From assembly GCA_037176705.1 (NCBI GenBank), contig CM073887.1, positions 23,749,501 to 23,813,500 of the forward strand: a stretch of 64,000 nucleotides of DNA, in the 5' to 3' direction. The notes under the pieces are model-generated. The model was given only the letters and a program-made list of their open reading frames with translations, was not told the DNA's origin and did no database searches. Source of the stretch: Molossus alvarezi (lineage: Eukaryota; Chordata; Mammalia; Chiroptera; Molossidae). Both the position numbers and the translations under genes were made by a program. Shown here piece after piece: positions 13,309 through 25,200 of this stretch (the first letter of the stretch is position 1; each line of letters begins with the position of its first letter).

Positions 13309-13517
13309 GCCCTGGCCCGGGGCTAAGTTGGCTAGAGTGTCATTCCCAAATACTAAGGTTGGGGGTTTGATTCCCGGTCAGGGCACATACAAGAATCAAG
13401 CAATGAATGCACAGATGGGTGAAACAAGAGGCCCATCTCTCTCTCGCTCACTCTCTCTCGCCCCCATTCCCCCCCCAAATCAATCAATAAAATGAAAAAA
13501 ATTAAAATTAAAAAAGG
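13309..13517 (+). mobile_element. Ves-related SINE, divergent subtype
   Basis: Starts GCCCTGGCCCGGGGC and has a B box (GGTTTGATTCCCGGTCAGGG), a CT-rich body and an AATCAATAAAA-type tail. The A box region (TTGGCTAGAGTGTCATTCCC) differs from the other copies. No clear target duplication was found. Confidence 0.75.
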
Positions 13518-14542
13518 AAGTAGAAATAAACCCTTAATTTACAACAAGGGTGATGAGATCATTCATTAGCGGAAGGAATAGTCCTTTCAACAAATGACGC
13601 TGGGGAACTACCCCACCTGTAACAGAATGTAGCTGGACTCTTACCTCATGTCATACATAAAAATTAAGGTGGCTTACAGACCTCGATGTAGGTGCTAAAA
13701 CTGTAAAACTCTTAGTAGAACATGTGAGCAATGGTTTCTTAGATACAACACGAATGGCACCGGAGACAGAACAGAGAAAGATATATTGCACCTCATCAAG
13801 ATTTTAAACTTTGTGTTTCAAAGGACGCCATTCAGAAAGTGAAAATGCAACCCATGGAATTGGACAAAATATTTGAAAATTGTATAGCTTCTGAGGGACT
13901 CATATCCAGAATATGTAAAGAATTTTTATAACAAATAATACAGTTTAAAAATTATTTCTATAAAGAAGATAGGCAAATAGCCAATACGTACACAAAAAGG
14001 TGCTAACATCTGGCATGATGTATTAATTCGCTTGATTGTGGTATTTCGCAATGTATACATATATAAAGACCTCAAGTTGTACATCTTACATATATACAAT
14101 CTTTATTGGTCAGTCACATTGCAAATAAGTTGTAAGAAAGAAAAGAGAAAAGGTACTCAACATTAATAGTCATTAAGGAAATCAAAATCACAATGAGATA
14201 CCTGACTTCACATCCAAAAGAAAGACAGTAACAAGCGTTGGTGAGAAAAAAATGGAACCCTGATACATTCCTGGTGGGACTGTAAAATGATTTGGCCACT
14301 CTGGAAAACAGTTTGGCAGTTCCTCAAAAAGTTAAACACAGAGTTACCATATGACCCAACAATTTCATTCCTAGGTATATACCCAAGAGAAATAAAAACA
14401 CATGTCCACACAAAACTTGTACATGAATATTCATAGTAGGATGAATCCTAAGGGCCCAAAGTCCATCAACTGATGAATAGATACATAAAATGTGGTATGT
14501 CCAGACAATGGCATGTTATTTTGCTGTAAAGAAGGAATGCAG

Positions 14543-14796
14543 CCCTGGCCGGTTTGGCTCAGCCGTTAGAGCGTTGGCCCGTGGACCAAGGAGGCCTGGG
14601 TTCGGTTCCCGCTAAGGGCTCGTACCTCGGTTGCAGTTTTTCCCCGGTCCCGGTTGGGGTCGTGTGGGTGGCGGCCACTTGATGTGTCTCTTTTGCATCG
14701 ATGTTTCTCTCTCTCTCCTTCCCTCTCTCCCTCCCGCTCTATTTGAAGATAAATGTCCTCAGGCAAGGAAAAAAATTTTTTTGAAAAAAAAAAAAA
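14543..14796 (+). mobile_element. Ves SINE, hairpin-tail subtype, inside L1
   Basis: Head TGGCTCAGCCGTTAGAGCG, CT-rich body and tail with an eroded hairpin (TCCTCAGGCAAGGA). A short AAGGAATG duplication flanks it. Inserted into the L1 copy that spans 13.5-15.7 kb. Confidence 0.9.
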
Positions 14797-15018
14797 GGAA
14801 TGGAGCAGTGATACACACAACAGCATGAAAACTTCATGCTAAGTGAAAGAAGCCAGTCACAAAAGACCACACATTATATGAGTCCATGCACAGGAAATGT
14901 TCAGAATAGTCAAATTTATAGAGACAGAAAGTAGATTAGTAGTCACCAGGGTGTGCAAGGGTGGAGGGAATGACTGCTAATGGGTATGGGATTTCTTTTG
15001 GAATCATGAAAATGTCTT

Positions 15019-15244
15019 TTTTTTTTTTTAAATTTTTTCTTTATTGGTTTTAGAGAGTGAGGAAGGGAGAGGGAGAGAGAGAGAGACAGAAACATCAATG
15101 AGAGAGAACATCGATTGGCCGCCTCCTACATGCCTCCCACTGGGGATCTAGCCCACAACCTGGGCATATGCCGTGACCAGGAATCAAACTGGCAACCTCC
15201 TGGTGCATGGATTGATGCTCAACCACTGAGCCACACCAGCCGGG
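15019..15244 (-). mobile_element. Ves SINE, classic subtype, inside L1
   Basis: Reverse-oriented copy ending at the head CCCGGCTGGTGTGGCTCAG. Flanked by CATGAAAATGTCTT (15005-15018) and CATGAAAATCTCTT (15245-15258), 13 of 14 matching. Second insertion into the same L1. Confidence 0.92.
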
Positions 15245-15336
15245 CATGAAAATCTCTTAAAATTAGATAGGGGTGATGGTTGTGCAACTCTGTGTATTTC
15301 TGTGAATATACTAAAAGCAACTGAATTGTACATTTT

Positions 15337-15592
15337 TATGTACTTTTTATTCTTATTTTTTTTAAGTTTATGTGTTTTTAAAAAAATATTTTTAATTGAT
15401 TTTTAGAGAGAGAGAAAGGGAGAGGGAGAGAGAGCTAGAAACATCGATGAGAGAGAACATTGATTGGATGCCTTCTGCGTGCCCCCCACTGGGGATTGAG
15501 CTCAAAACCTGGGCATGAGCCTAACCGGGAATTGAACCAGCAACCTCTTGATCCATGGGTTGACGCTCAACCACTGAGCCACACCAGCTGGG
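15337..15592 (-). mobile_element. Ves SINE, classic subtype, inside L1
   Basis: Third Ves copy in this L1. Perfect 16-bp duplication CTGAATTGTACATTTT at 15321-15336 and 15593-15608, which falls in the conserved L1 3'UTR motif. Confidence 0.93.
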
Positions 15593-15954
15593 CTGAATTG
15601 TACATTTTAAAAGAATGAACTTTCTGGTATGCCATTATATCACAATTAAGCTGTTATTAAAAACAAAAACAAAAAACAACAATAAGCAAGGAAGTCAGTG
15701 GTAACAGAATGTGGCAGTGAACTCAGGGCGTTTTCAGAGGTGCTGAGGTTGGAACGATGGGAAGGGCTGGGAAGGAATTTGAAAAACACACAAATGAGTG
15801 GAGATGAGGGGGGTGGTCCCCTGAATTTAGCCCCATCCCACTTCATGTGGCCCACTGGTCTGAATCCTTTCAGCTATCATTGTGTTCTGGAGCATTTTTT
15901 TTTAAATCAAAAGATGATTGAGGGGCCAGTTATATCTTGCTAAGTCATCTGCTC

Positions 15955-16515
15955 CTGTTTTTAAAGATACATTTTATATTTTAGAACAGTTTTTTATATT
16001 TATGGTGAAGGTAGTACAGAGAGTTCCACACCCCACACTCGGTTTCCTCTACTAGTAACATCTGACACTAGAATGATACATGTGTTACAATTAAGGAACC
16101 ATGTTGATACATGACCATGAACTGAAGTCTATACTTCATCTTAGTTGTCCTTAACCAATGTCGTTTTTCTGTCCCAGGATCCCCTCCAGGATACTGACTT
16201 CATTTAGCCACTGAGTCTCCTAAGGCCCCTTGGCTGTGGCAGTTTCTCAGACTTTCTGTTTTTCAGGACCTTGACAGCTTTGAAGAGAACTGGTCAGATA
16301 GTTTGTAGAATGCCCCTCTATTGGGATTTGTCTGTTTTTCTCATCATTAGACTGTGGTTATAGGATTTTTGAGGAAGGTCTTAGAGGTAAAGTACCATTT
16401 TTATCATATATCAAGGGTATATATTATCAACATGACTTACCTCTGTTAACATTGACCTTGATCACCACCAGGCTGAGGTTAATATTTGTTGGGTTTCTTC
16501 TCTTGTAAAGTTACT
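15955..16515 (-). mobile_element. L1M 3'UTR fragment
   Basis: Contains the antisense L1M 3'UTR landmarks GTACAGAGAGTTCC, TTACAATTAAGGAACC, CCCAGGATCCCCTCCAGGAT and GACAGCTTTGAAGAGAACTG. Related sequence may resume near 17640-17860. Confidence 0.75.
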
Positions 16516-16521
16516 GTTTTT

Positions 16522-16768
16522 GCCCTGGCTGGTTTGGCTCAGCAGTTAAAGTGTTGGTCTATAGACTGAAGGGTCTGGGGTTCGATTCCCAGTCAAGGGC
16601 ACATACCTGGGTTGCAGGTTTGATCCCTGTCCCCGTTTGGGGCCGTGTGGGAGGCAACCAATTGATGTCTCTCACATTGATGTTCCTTTCTCTCCCCCCA
16701 ACCCCTTGCCACTCTATCTAAATATATTTGGAAAATATCCTCAGGTGAGGATTAACAACATTAATATA
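16522..16768 (+). mobile_element. Ves SINE, hairpin-tail subtype
   Basis: Head GCCCTGGCTGGTTTGGCTCAG, B box GGGGTTCGATTCCC and 3' hairpin ATCCTCAGGTGAGGAT at 16737-16752. Partial similarity of flanking GTTACTG/GTTACTC suggests an eroded duplication. Confidence 0.9.
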
Positions 16769-16953
16769 AAAAATGGTAGTTACTCCTTTCCCCTCCTTTT
16801 CCACACTCTACTTTTGGGAAGGAAATCGCCATGCACAGCCGACGCTGGGGAGTGGGGTGTTAGGCTCTGCCTCCTTGAAGCCAGAGTATACAGAAACCCA
16901 TGAATCATTTGGAATTCTGCACAGAAGAGTTATCTTTTCTCCTTCCTTCCTTC

Positions 16954-16982
16954 CTTATTTATTTATTTATTTATTTATTTAA
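16954..16982 (+). repeat. (TTTA)n microsatellite
   Basis: About seven TTTA units after CTTCCTTCCTTCC. Confidence 0.9.
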
Positions 16983-17170
16983 TCACTGTGATATTAGTGT
17001 GAATATTTATTTTATACTTTCATTTATAGTCTAAAGTACTTGTTTTTAATGTTCAACTTATTCCAGCGTTGGCGATTGGGAGCTCATACACCTGCTCCCG
17101 TAATTGTGGGTATTATGCTTTTGTGCTTTTTCCAGCCCTGCCTTACTTTCTGGCAGTACAAGATGAGAGC

Positions 17171-17360
17171 TGTTTTTTTGTTTGTTTGTTTGTTTTCATT
17201 ATTGATTTTAGAGAAAGAGGAAGTGAGAGGGAGAGAGAGATAGAAACATCGATGAGAGAGAACACTGGTTGGCCGCCTCCTGCACACCCCCCTGACCAGG
17301 AATGGAACTGACAACCTCCTGATGCATGGGTCGATGCTCAACCACTGAGCCACACCAGCC
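17171..17360 (-). mobile_element. Ves SINE, classic subtype, internally deleted
   Basis: Reverse copy missing about 30 bases of the body after CCTGCACACCCCCC. AGATGAGA repeats at 17161-17168 and 17361-17368. Confidence 0.88.
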
Positions 17361-17400
17361 AGATGAGATCCTACTTTTTACTGGAAAAAAAAAATCTCAA

Positions 17401-17612
17401 TCAGCCCAGGCTGGTGTGTCTCAGTTGGTTGGGCATCATCTATGTACCAAAAGGTCGCAGGTTTGATTCCTGGTCAGGGCACAGGCTCAGGGTTGCGGGT
17501 TCGATCCCCGGTGGTGGGCATGCAGGAGGCAGCTAGTTGATATTCCACTGATCTTTCTCTCTCTCTCTCCCTCTCCCTTTCTCTCTCTCTAAAAATCAAT
17601 AAAAATGTATTT
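17401..17612 (+). mobile_element. Ves SINE, classic subtype
   Basis: Head CAGCCCAGGCTGGTGTGTCTC, two conserved boxes (GGTTTGATTCCTGGTCAGGG, GGTTCGATCCCCGG), CT repeats and an AATCAATAAAAATG tail. An A-rich ATCTCAA duplication flanks it. It sits 40 bp from the oppositely oriented copy at 17171-17360. Confidence 0.9.
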
Positions 17613-17626
17613 AAAAAAAATCTCAA

Positions 17627-20600
17627 ACAAAGGTAGAGAGAATAGCCTTATACTCATCACTTAGATTTCACGACTGTTAATATTTTTGACATAGCCACCT
17701 CACATCTGTTTTTGTTTTTATGTCTAACAGATAAAGACTTTAAAAACATAACCACAGTATCACTATTACACCCAGCAAAATGAATACTGATGCCTCAATA
17801 TCACCTATTACAAATCAGTGCTTAACATTCCCTGTTTAAAAAAAGAAAGCATTTTTATAGTTGGCTTGTTACATTGGATTTTGCTAATTGTATGATCATG
17901 GTGCTATTTAAGACGTTCATCTATCCACAATATTCCTGATAAACTAAACTAGATCTGGGAGCCTGACTATGCTTCTTCCCAAGTTAAAAACACGAATAAG
18001 GGAGCCTACACCCTGAGTCCGACGATTCCTCTGGACGGAAGTTACCTCTAGTGGAAGCGAATGCCCTCTAGACCACATTTGGAAGGAGACAGTGAGGCCC
18101 CCGGAGAAGGGGGCAGGTCGGCTTTAAGGTTTCAAAGAATTCACAGCAGGTAATGCCCAGTGCACATGCCAAGACGGAGGGAACCAGGCTCGGATTTCAT
18201 TAGGGTGTGACTGCTCTCGCTAGTGCTCTGGTTACCGAGTTCCACAGACTTCTATGGACTGCACGCCTCTATTTTTCCCACACGCCCTATGATTTTTCAG
18301 CATGCCATTTTGTAGAAGCCAGGGGCTTGGGCAATGTACATGAGATGCTAGAGCAGAAATGCCAGCACCTCCTCAGTGAACAGAGTCAGGGCAGCTCTGG
18401 AAATCTCGGACGTCTGGTGTCTCTACGTCCAAGCCCCTCCTGCGCTTTGCCATCCCTGCAGCTGGTCGTGATTCATTCACAGTGCGGGGCGATAGGACTG
18501 TTCTTTTCCTCTAGGTCTCTGGTTTATTCCCTCTCTTCCTTCCCCATCAGTGTTTCAACAAGTGATTCTGAAGTCTTGGTGCAAGTACCTTAAGAGCCAT
18601 TGAGGAAATTAAATTTAAAATGTACGCTTTATAAAACAAACACACAACCAAAAACACTTTATGGTGCTTGTAGGAAGAGGCCTGGCTGGAAGACAGGAGT
18701 GAACTGATGGAGCCCCGGAAAGAACTGCTTTGCGTACGCTGGCCTGGGGACCCCCCTCTGCACTGGGGCCCGGCTCGTCCCTGTCCCGAAGGCTAGGGCA
18801 GTACCACCGGCAGCTGTCTTTGGCACATGGAGTTGAGTAAACGGAGACTGGTGTCAGGACTGCTTCCTGCTGCTTGGGAGAGTGTCCCAGGGAGTGTCCC
18901 TGCTATCTTCTGGGCAGGGGACATTTGGGGGAGGGGGTCTCAGGCTGCAGCTGTGGTTTGGTCCATGATGGAGCGATTTCAGGACTGGTTTGTGCTGTGT
19001 CCGTCCAGGCTCCTCCTTGGCTACGGTCCCCATACTCGGGGCTCAGGAAGTTTCTGAGGGTCTCGGCTCCGACAGTGTGAGAGGAGGAGAGCCTCCCTCC
19101 TCACCGCCCAGAGCTGGGGTGACCACGGCTTCCTCCCACGCCTGATACCCTCTCTCTCCTTCCTGGATCCTTCTCTCTTGTGATTTCTTTCCCGAAACGC
19201 CACTTCCTCCACTCCTCTGGCATCCTTGCTCCCTCCCGCAGAAATCACATCCCAAGTCTCCTCTCCTGTCCACTGGTCCTGCTCCCAGCACTCCCTGGGG
19301 CTGGGCAGAGGGGAGGCCAGCAGGGTTCCCTGCGTGGAGGCTGATCCCCAGCCTCACCACCACCTGCTTGGCAGACACACACTCAGCTCGTTTGTTCACT
19401 GCTCAAACGCACCCATTGCTCGGGCTCACTGCAAAATGGGCTCACAGCCGGGAGGTGGCTATGATTACCATCATCATTTTAGGGCTGTGTTCCCAGCCCA
19501 TTCAGCCGCAGCAGCATCTTTCCTAAGTCGGACCTCGAGGCTGCAGGGCGGCCTGGATGGGGTGCGCCTGCCGAGCCCCAGCTTCTCAGCCACTTTCAGG
19601 TTCCCCTCTGGCCCCTCCAGCGAGCGGCCACGCTGCTGCTGCTCTTCCAGGGATCGGTTCGGCCACATGTGGCACCCACAGCCTTCCCTTTCGGTGCAGA
19701 CCCAGGGAGCCAGGGTCCCAGCCTGCAGGCTGCCCACCTGGTCTTGCTGGTCTACCACTGCCATCCAGCTACAAGAAGGGTCTTTCCCAGTTCACCTCAA
19801 CTTTCTAATCATGATGCCTGGGGAGGGATGGTTGTGGGGTGGTGCAGGCCTGCGACAGTTTTACAGACCCAGCATGGCCCCCTCAGGATTTCTAGTTCAG
19901 CTGCTGGAAAGTCAAGTTTTACAGGGCGGGGGCTGGATCACTGGGGTTTCATTCCTTACAGATCTCCGGGGGCGTGGGGGTGCTGCCGGTTTGGTGCTGC
20001 CCCAGGACATCTCATGAGATGTATCTTCTTCCGGGAGTCAACTTCTTCATTTCCCCAAAGTTGTGCCTAGAACCAGGCCTGGTAATGCAGGCCCCGGGGT
20101 ATAGCATCAGGAGTCACTGAGGACTCACGTCAGGGCAGCTAGATAGTGCACAGAGTTTTCTCCAAATCAGCTCTGCTGAAAACCGGTCCCTCCCATCCCC
20201 TGAGCTCGCGGGAAGCTTCTGGTGTGTGCAGCAGCAACTCAACGTCCACTTGGTGAAAAACGGCCTTCTTATTTACTGATGGCGAAATACTCCATCAAAT
20301 CATTCCAGGGTCCTCTGCAGACACAATGGAGGGAAAACCCAAAAGGAAAATCAGTGCTTTAATGCGGTCTCACAGGCTTCTGCTTCATTTCCTTGTAAAC
20401 TGAGTGCGATAAAACACAGCCAGGCAGCTGTATAATTTTCCTTTGTGCAAGAAACTAATCCTGAACGAAAAGCCACAACCTGGCAGTAGACTGGGGTTGT
20501 GCTAATAATAATAATTATTATTATTATTATTTTTTAAAAAGGCTTTCTTAGTGTAGTCACTAGGTGTGACTTGCCAGCTCTCATCACTGCCTGTTGCAAC

Positions 20601-20870
20601 AGTTGCATGTTTTATGGCTGTTTGTTTCCCCACATGGGTCTCCCCAGGAAGGCTCTCTTACTTTCTTCAGGTGCCCTCCCTTCAGCTCTAAGAAGTTAGA
20701 AAGTGAGAAACAGTGGAGTCAGGGGAGGGGATTCCCACCTGGGCCTGGTCCCTCAGCTGTAGGGTCTCTCTCCTTTTAACACTTTGCTCCTGGAGGGTGG
20801 TGCTGAGTGTTCATCTAAAAATTCAAGGTCTTTCAAAGTGAGAGGCAACAAGCATTAATTTGAGGTCAAT
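17627..20870. other. Intergenic, GC-rich block at 18.0-20.1 kb
   Basis: The first 350 bp may be L1-related. The GC-rich block keeps several frames open, including 263 codons at 19226-20017, but shows no splice-linked or domain-like protein. Confidence 0.55.
20502..20535 (+). repeat. (AAT)n/(ATT)n inverted microsatellite
   Basis: CTAATAATAATAATTATTATTATT: AAT units run directly into ATT units, a small perfect inverted repeat. Confidence 0.85.
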
Positions 20871-20887
20871 AAGAATAGCTATTCAGG

Positions 20888-21100
20888 CCCTGGACGGTGT
20901 GGCTCAGCTGGCTGGAGCATCACCCTGTGCCCTGAGGGGTCACCGGTTCGATTCCTGGCCAGGGCACATACCTGAGTGGAGGTTCAATCCCCAGAAGGCA
21001 ACAGATCCAAGTTTCTCTCTCACATAGATGTTTCCCTCTCTCTCCCCCTCCCTTCCTGTCCTGGGGTGTGGATTATTAAAAGGAAAAAAAAAAGAAGAAG
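20888..21100 (+). mobile_element. Ves SINE, classic-like
   Basis: Head CCCTGGACGGTGTGGCTCAG, B box CGGTTCGATTCCTGG, truncated body, A/G tail. Perfect 17-bp duplication AAGAATAGCTATTCAGG at 20871-20887 and 21101-21117. Confidence 0.93.
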
Positions 21101-21689
21101 AAGAATAGCTATTCAGGATGCACTGATTCAGGCAGAAGCCCAGATAGTGTTCTGATTAGGAAATAAAGGCAGTGGTATTTATGAGAAGGGAAAGGGAACA
21201 TTGATATCAAAAGAAGGCATTTCTATTGGTGCAGATAAGTTAACAGAATGATGCTGATTCTAAACAATGTTTCTAATTTTCAGCCCAGTAGTGATCATTT
21301 ATAACTGCTTTCCTGTTATCCTTGAAAACAGATCTTTGGGGCACAATGTTGCCTTAGTCCCAGTCCAAAGGTTATTTTGACCTGTTTCACATTCCACAGA
21401 TGGAACGAAGGTCGTTCCTCTGGGATGGCAGCTCGACTCCGTTTTAAAGTGGCTCCATTTCTGTTACTTAGAATGCGGATAATCTAAGAGCTAATGGTGA
21501 CTGTGCATTTCACTTTACTATGACTCCTCAAAGCGCAGGGTTGGAGAGGGAGGACCATGCAGGTGCTGGCCTGGAGGACGAGCCACGGATTCCGATTGAT
21601 CCGGCATGTCTGGGCGGGACCGAGATTCTGCATTCCCGGGAGCTCGCTGGCGAGGCTGCCGCCGCGGCTCCCAGGACCACACTTTGCGT

Positions 21690-21845
21690 CCCTTTGCCCG
21701 GTCTATCCGATTGCACCTTCGTTACAACCTATGAGGCAGGTACTGCTTCACAGATGAGGCCATCGACGTGCAGGGAGAGTGACACAGACCTGAGGTCACC
21801 TGGTTGTAGGCAGCAGGGCCCGGTTACTTCTGCCACTGCGGCCTG
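21690..21845 (-). repeat. MIR fragment
   Basis: ACAACCTATGAGGCAGGTAC, CAGATGAGGCCATCGACG and GGTCACCTGGTTGTAGG are antisense MIR core. Confidence 0.6.
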
Positions 21846-22394
21846 AACACACAGCTGCTGCGCAGCTGCCTCCCGTGCTCAGCGGGCGCTCTTGTGACGA
21901 AGATAGGAAGTGGATTTGACACGCTGATCTTAGTCCAGAAAATTCTGTGCTGAGTCCTTGGTAAAGCTAAGAGCCCATCTCTTCCTTTACCTGGTGGCAG
22001 TCGAGGTGGGCATTCATCCAGGCGTGCTGATATTGCCGTCAGGAGGACCCAACCTCAACAAGCCTGCCGGGACCAGCCCAGAGCTCCAGCAGGACAAGGA
22101 CAGAGCTCTCTGGTCACGTCTCTGGAACGCTGGCAGCAGCCCAGAGAAACCAATCCGTACTCTCTCTCCCTGCTTTGATTCAGGGTGCTCAGAGGGGATT
22201 GCAGCCAGGAGGGGTAGCTTCTGCACCTCCCTTGAAGATTACAAATGGCGCAATAGACCTCTGGGCATGCTTCTCCAATGTGCTAAATAACCCGCCACCT
22301 AACATGGTGCACCGAAGTCAGGGTCCGAGGGGAGAAGCAGCGCCACCCGGCAGTTAACTATGCAGGAGGGAGCCAGCCTCCTGGGCTCAGCTCT

Positions 22395-22535
22395 AAAGAG
22401 CTGCTATGGGCTGGCGCAATTTGCATCATCTCATCATCTCTCTATGCCTCAGTTTCCTCGCCTGTGGAGTTAATGATAATGATAGTATCTACCACTATTG
22501 TGAAAGTGTTATGTACTAATTCATGTGAGGTACCT
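22395..22535 (+). repeat. MIR fragment
   Basis: TATGCCTCAGTTTCCTCGCC, TAATGATAATGATAGTATC and ATTGTGAAAGTGTTATG match the MIR 3' half. Confidence 0.65.
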
Positions 22536-23998
22536 GCCATGAGAAAACTCTCTCAAACAACATGAGCTAGTGTTTTTGACAGGGAGCCGGAACAACCTTT
22601 CTGAGAATGTCCCCTGACGATGCGGGTGGCATTTTTGTTTCTTTACATATGTGTAAGGCCAGGTAGCTAATTTTACTAATTCTTCCCAATAGGAAATAAT
22701 GGGAAAAGACCTGCCACCCGGCCCTCCGCAGGCCGCACCATCTGGAAAGAACTGACAATAGTCCAAAGCGGAGAGAGAGAAATGGACGGGTGGGCGTCCG
22801 CACATGCTCGAGTTATGCTTCTGTTTACATGTCTAGTCTGGAAGCTCTTTAAGATCCTGTCCTTTGATGATAACTGTGTATAAGGCAGTGTTTGCTGAGC
22901 CCAGTGCCTGCTTTCAATGCAGGATTGGAAGGCAAACATACTTGTAAAGTGGAAACACACTTTTATTTCCTAAGGGCTCTGTAATCAAGGCAAAAGCTAT
23001 TACTTGATCGCATAATTAACCTTAGGAATAGGAGTGTAAACAGCACAATTCATGAATTTGTTAATTGGTCTTCCCTGCTATTGATATTAGCCCCAAGTTG
23101 ATGTGTTGTTCTCCTCTGTTGATTTATCTTAAGTTTTCTAATCTGGATTTCTTTCGGGCAAGCAAAGAAAAAGAGTGAAGGAAGAGCTTTTTAACAACTG
23201 GAGGGTACTCTGGGTAAGTTTTTTTTTTTTCTTAGAGGTGGACACAGCTTGAAGGAAGTTAGTCTCTGTCCTAGCAGATTCAGACCTCTGGAGATCCAAA
23301 TTTCTGTTCTGGGCACTGATGAGCCAGGTTGCCACTTACTGCAGTGGGAGGCCACCCGTCCGGGCCGTGGAGACAGAACACCACCAGCCACGCTCGTCGG
23401 CGTCATGCTTCCAGGCCTCTGAGTCTCGGTCTAATTTAGTTCTAATTTATTTTGTTCATCACTGTGACGCCCTAGCAGAGTGGAATTGAACAGAAACACT
23501 AGGGTGTGTGTAGGCTCGGGCCTGCGGTGGGAGGGGGTGTGTAATCAGTGGGGAGAGGCTTTGATGAGCAGAGGACCAGAATCCCTCTCCCAGGAGTTTG
23601 GAATAATGACACTCACCAAAGCAGGAGACGGATTTGGGGGGCAGAGAACTCTCACAGCACTCGTCTCGTTGCTGTTTCTCTTCCAACGTGGCACACCTGT
23701 GTGGGACCTCGGGCCGATCTGCAGAAGCAGCAAATCAATACGTAAAAGATTCTTTCATTGGAGCTCTGGTTACCTGGTCATGAAGCGGAGTTGCTTAATT
23801 AGCCCCAGGCCTCTGATGGCTGCTTATAAAAAGGAAAGAATTCACCGAGGGTAGTGATACTGCCTGATCGGCTCACACATGCTTAAAATCTGAGGACATG
23901 TCTTGTGAATAGTCCCTGATGACTTCAGGACAGTGAGAAGCTGCCCATCTCAATAAACAACGGACTTCAGCTGACAAGTGATGGTTAAATAGCTCTCA

Positions 23999-24080
23999 GA
24001 AGGAAGGAAGGAAGGAAGGAAGGAAGGAAGGAAGGAAGGAAGGAAGGAAGGAAGGAAGGAAGGAAGGAAGGAAGGAAGGG
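23999..24080 (+). repeat. (GGAA)n microsatellite, about 20 units
   Basis: Uninterrupted GAAG/GGAA tetranucleotide array, ending in GGGAAAGAAAAG. The minus-strand open frame with repeated SFLP is a by-product. Confidence 0.97.
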
Positions 24081-25034
24081 AAAGAAAAGAGAAAAACTTG
24101 CCAATGTTCCCTCCAGTTGCTTTGAAACCTCCAGGAATCCCGCTGGGCAAGAGTCTAGATCACCAACCAGAAGCCACAGGGAGATGTACACAAATGAATA
24201 AATAGCCTTTGACAACCAAACCCAAACACTACACACCGCCAGATGCAGACATGAAAACTGTGGCTGGGGGCTTTTTGGCAAGCTAGGGTGTGTGTAGAAA
24301 AATCTGCCTGTCTGTCTGTCATTTAGACCTTAGGACTCGCCTGAAGAGCTGAGCTGACAGCCTCCACCCCACCCTAGCGCCCCAAGCCTGTGGGCTGAGG
24401 GTTGCACCTCTAGGACCTGTAGAGAGAGTAGCCAGGGCACGTGAAGAATCCACAGGCACCGCGGTGACTGTGGTAGCTGGTCCGCAGCAGCTCCCAGGGA
24501 CAGCACCGCGCCGGGCAGCTGGGGCCCACTGTGCGCCAGGCTGGTCCCCACCACGCCCCAGGTGTGCGGCAGACTGAATCCAGGCCCCAAGGGAGCTCTG
24601 CCCACCCATTGCTCCTGCTCCCACTGGCCCCACTCTGGCCTTTTCGAAATTCTGACCTGGAATTTCAAGGGAAAAATAGTTTCTGAAAGAGAGACCCTGA
24701 ACTCCATTTTACACGAAGTTCAGTCATTTTCATTTTGCTGAGAAGTATTTCCAAGTAGAGAAAATGCATAAGTAGCTGGTGTAAGAATTTGGAAGTAAAA
24801 CCCAAATTGCTAATTAGCAAGAGATGATGGAAAAACAGGTTGAGGGTGGGGGTGGGGTGGGGAATGACTATATCCTTGGGCCTCAGAAACGCCAGCCCTC
24901 TTGATCTAAGCTACATGGGGCTACAACGCAGTGTGTCCACTACGCATCTCAGATCAGAACCTGAAGTCCGAAGCTCTGGGTCCGCTGGTTCCAGACCTTA
25001 ACCCAAGTTCTTCACCTTGACGCTGAAGGAGGGT

Positions 25035-25200
25035 AGTGATAATAAAGAACCTTTAGTAAGAGCTCATATGCCAGGGACTATGCTAAGCATCATCTATTCA
25101 ATCCTCCAACAGCGTACAGAGAGGGGTTATTATTGGGCCCTTTACAGGAAAAAAAAGAAAAATAATTGAAAACTTAGGTAACTTGCCCCATCGGCTCCCA
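25035..25200 (-). repeat. MIR fragment
   Basis: AGAGCTCATATGCCAGGGAC, TATGCTAAGCATCATCTATT and TTAGGTAACTTGCCCC are antisense MIR. Confidence 0.65.

Larger units (their letters stand above)
13518..15660 (+). mobile_element. L1M fragment with three nested Ves SINEs
   Basis: Sense-strand L1 ORF2 3' end and 3'UTR. Recognisable stretches are the CTGGACTCTTACCTCATG region, AAATCACAATGAGATACC, GGGACTGTAAAATGATTTGG, the GCTAAGTGAAAGAAGCCAGT motif and the final CTGAATTGTACATTTT. It is broken by SINEs at 14543, 15019 and 15337, and the reading frame is badly decayed. The 5' part of L1 is absent. Confidence 0.88.
21118..23998. other. Intergenic with MIR pieces and a CpG-dense patch
   Basis: MIR fragments as listed. 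A patch at about 21575-21735 is unusually rich in CpG. No gene supported. Confidence 0.55.

Noticed and set aside
12743..13495. 250-codon open frame on the plus strand
   Set aside because: The last 60 or so codons run into a Ves-related SINE, and the rest is GC-rich sequence without a domain. Nothing suggests a retrogene.
19226..20017. 263-codon open frame on the plus strand
   Set aside because: It lies in a GC-rich block where several overlapping frames are open at once. It has no recognisable domain, no clear start context and low-information composition.
18000..20100. CpG-island promoter of an unannotated gene
   Set aside because: The block is GC-rich but CpG does not look dense, and I found no following open exon series.
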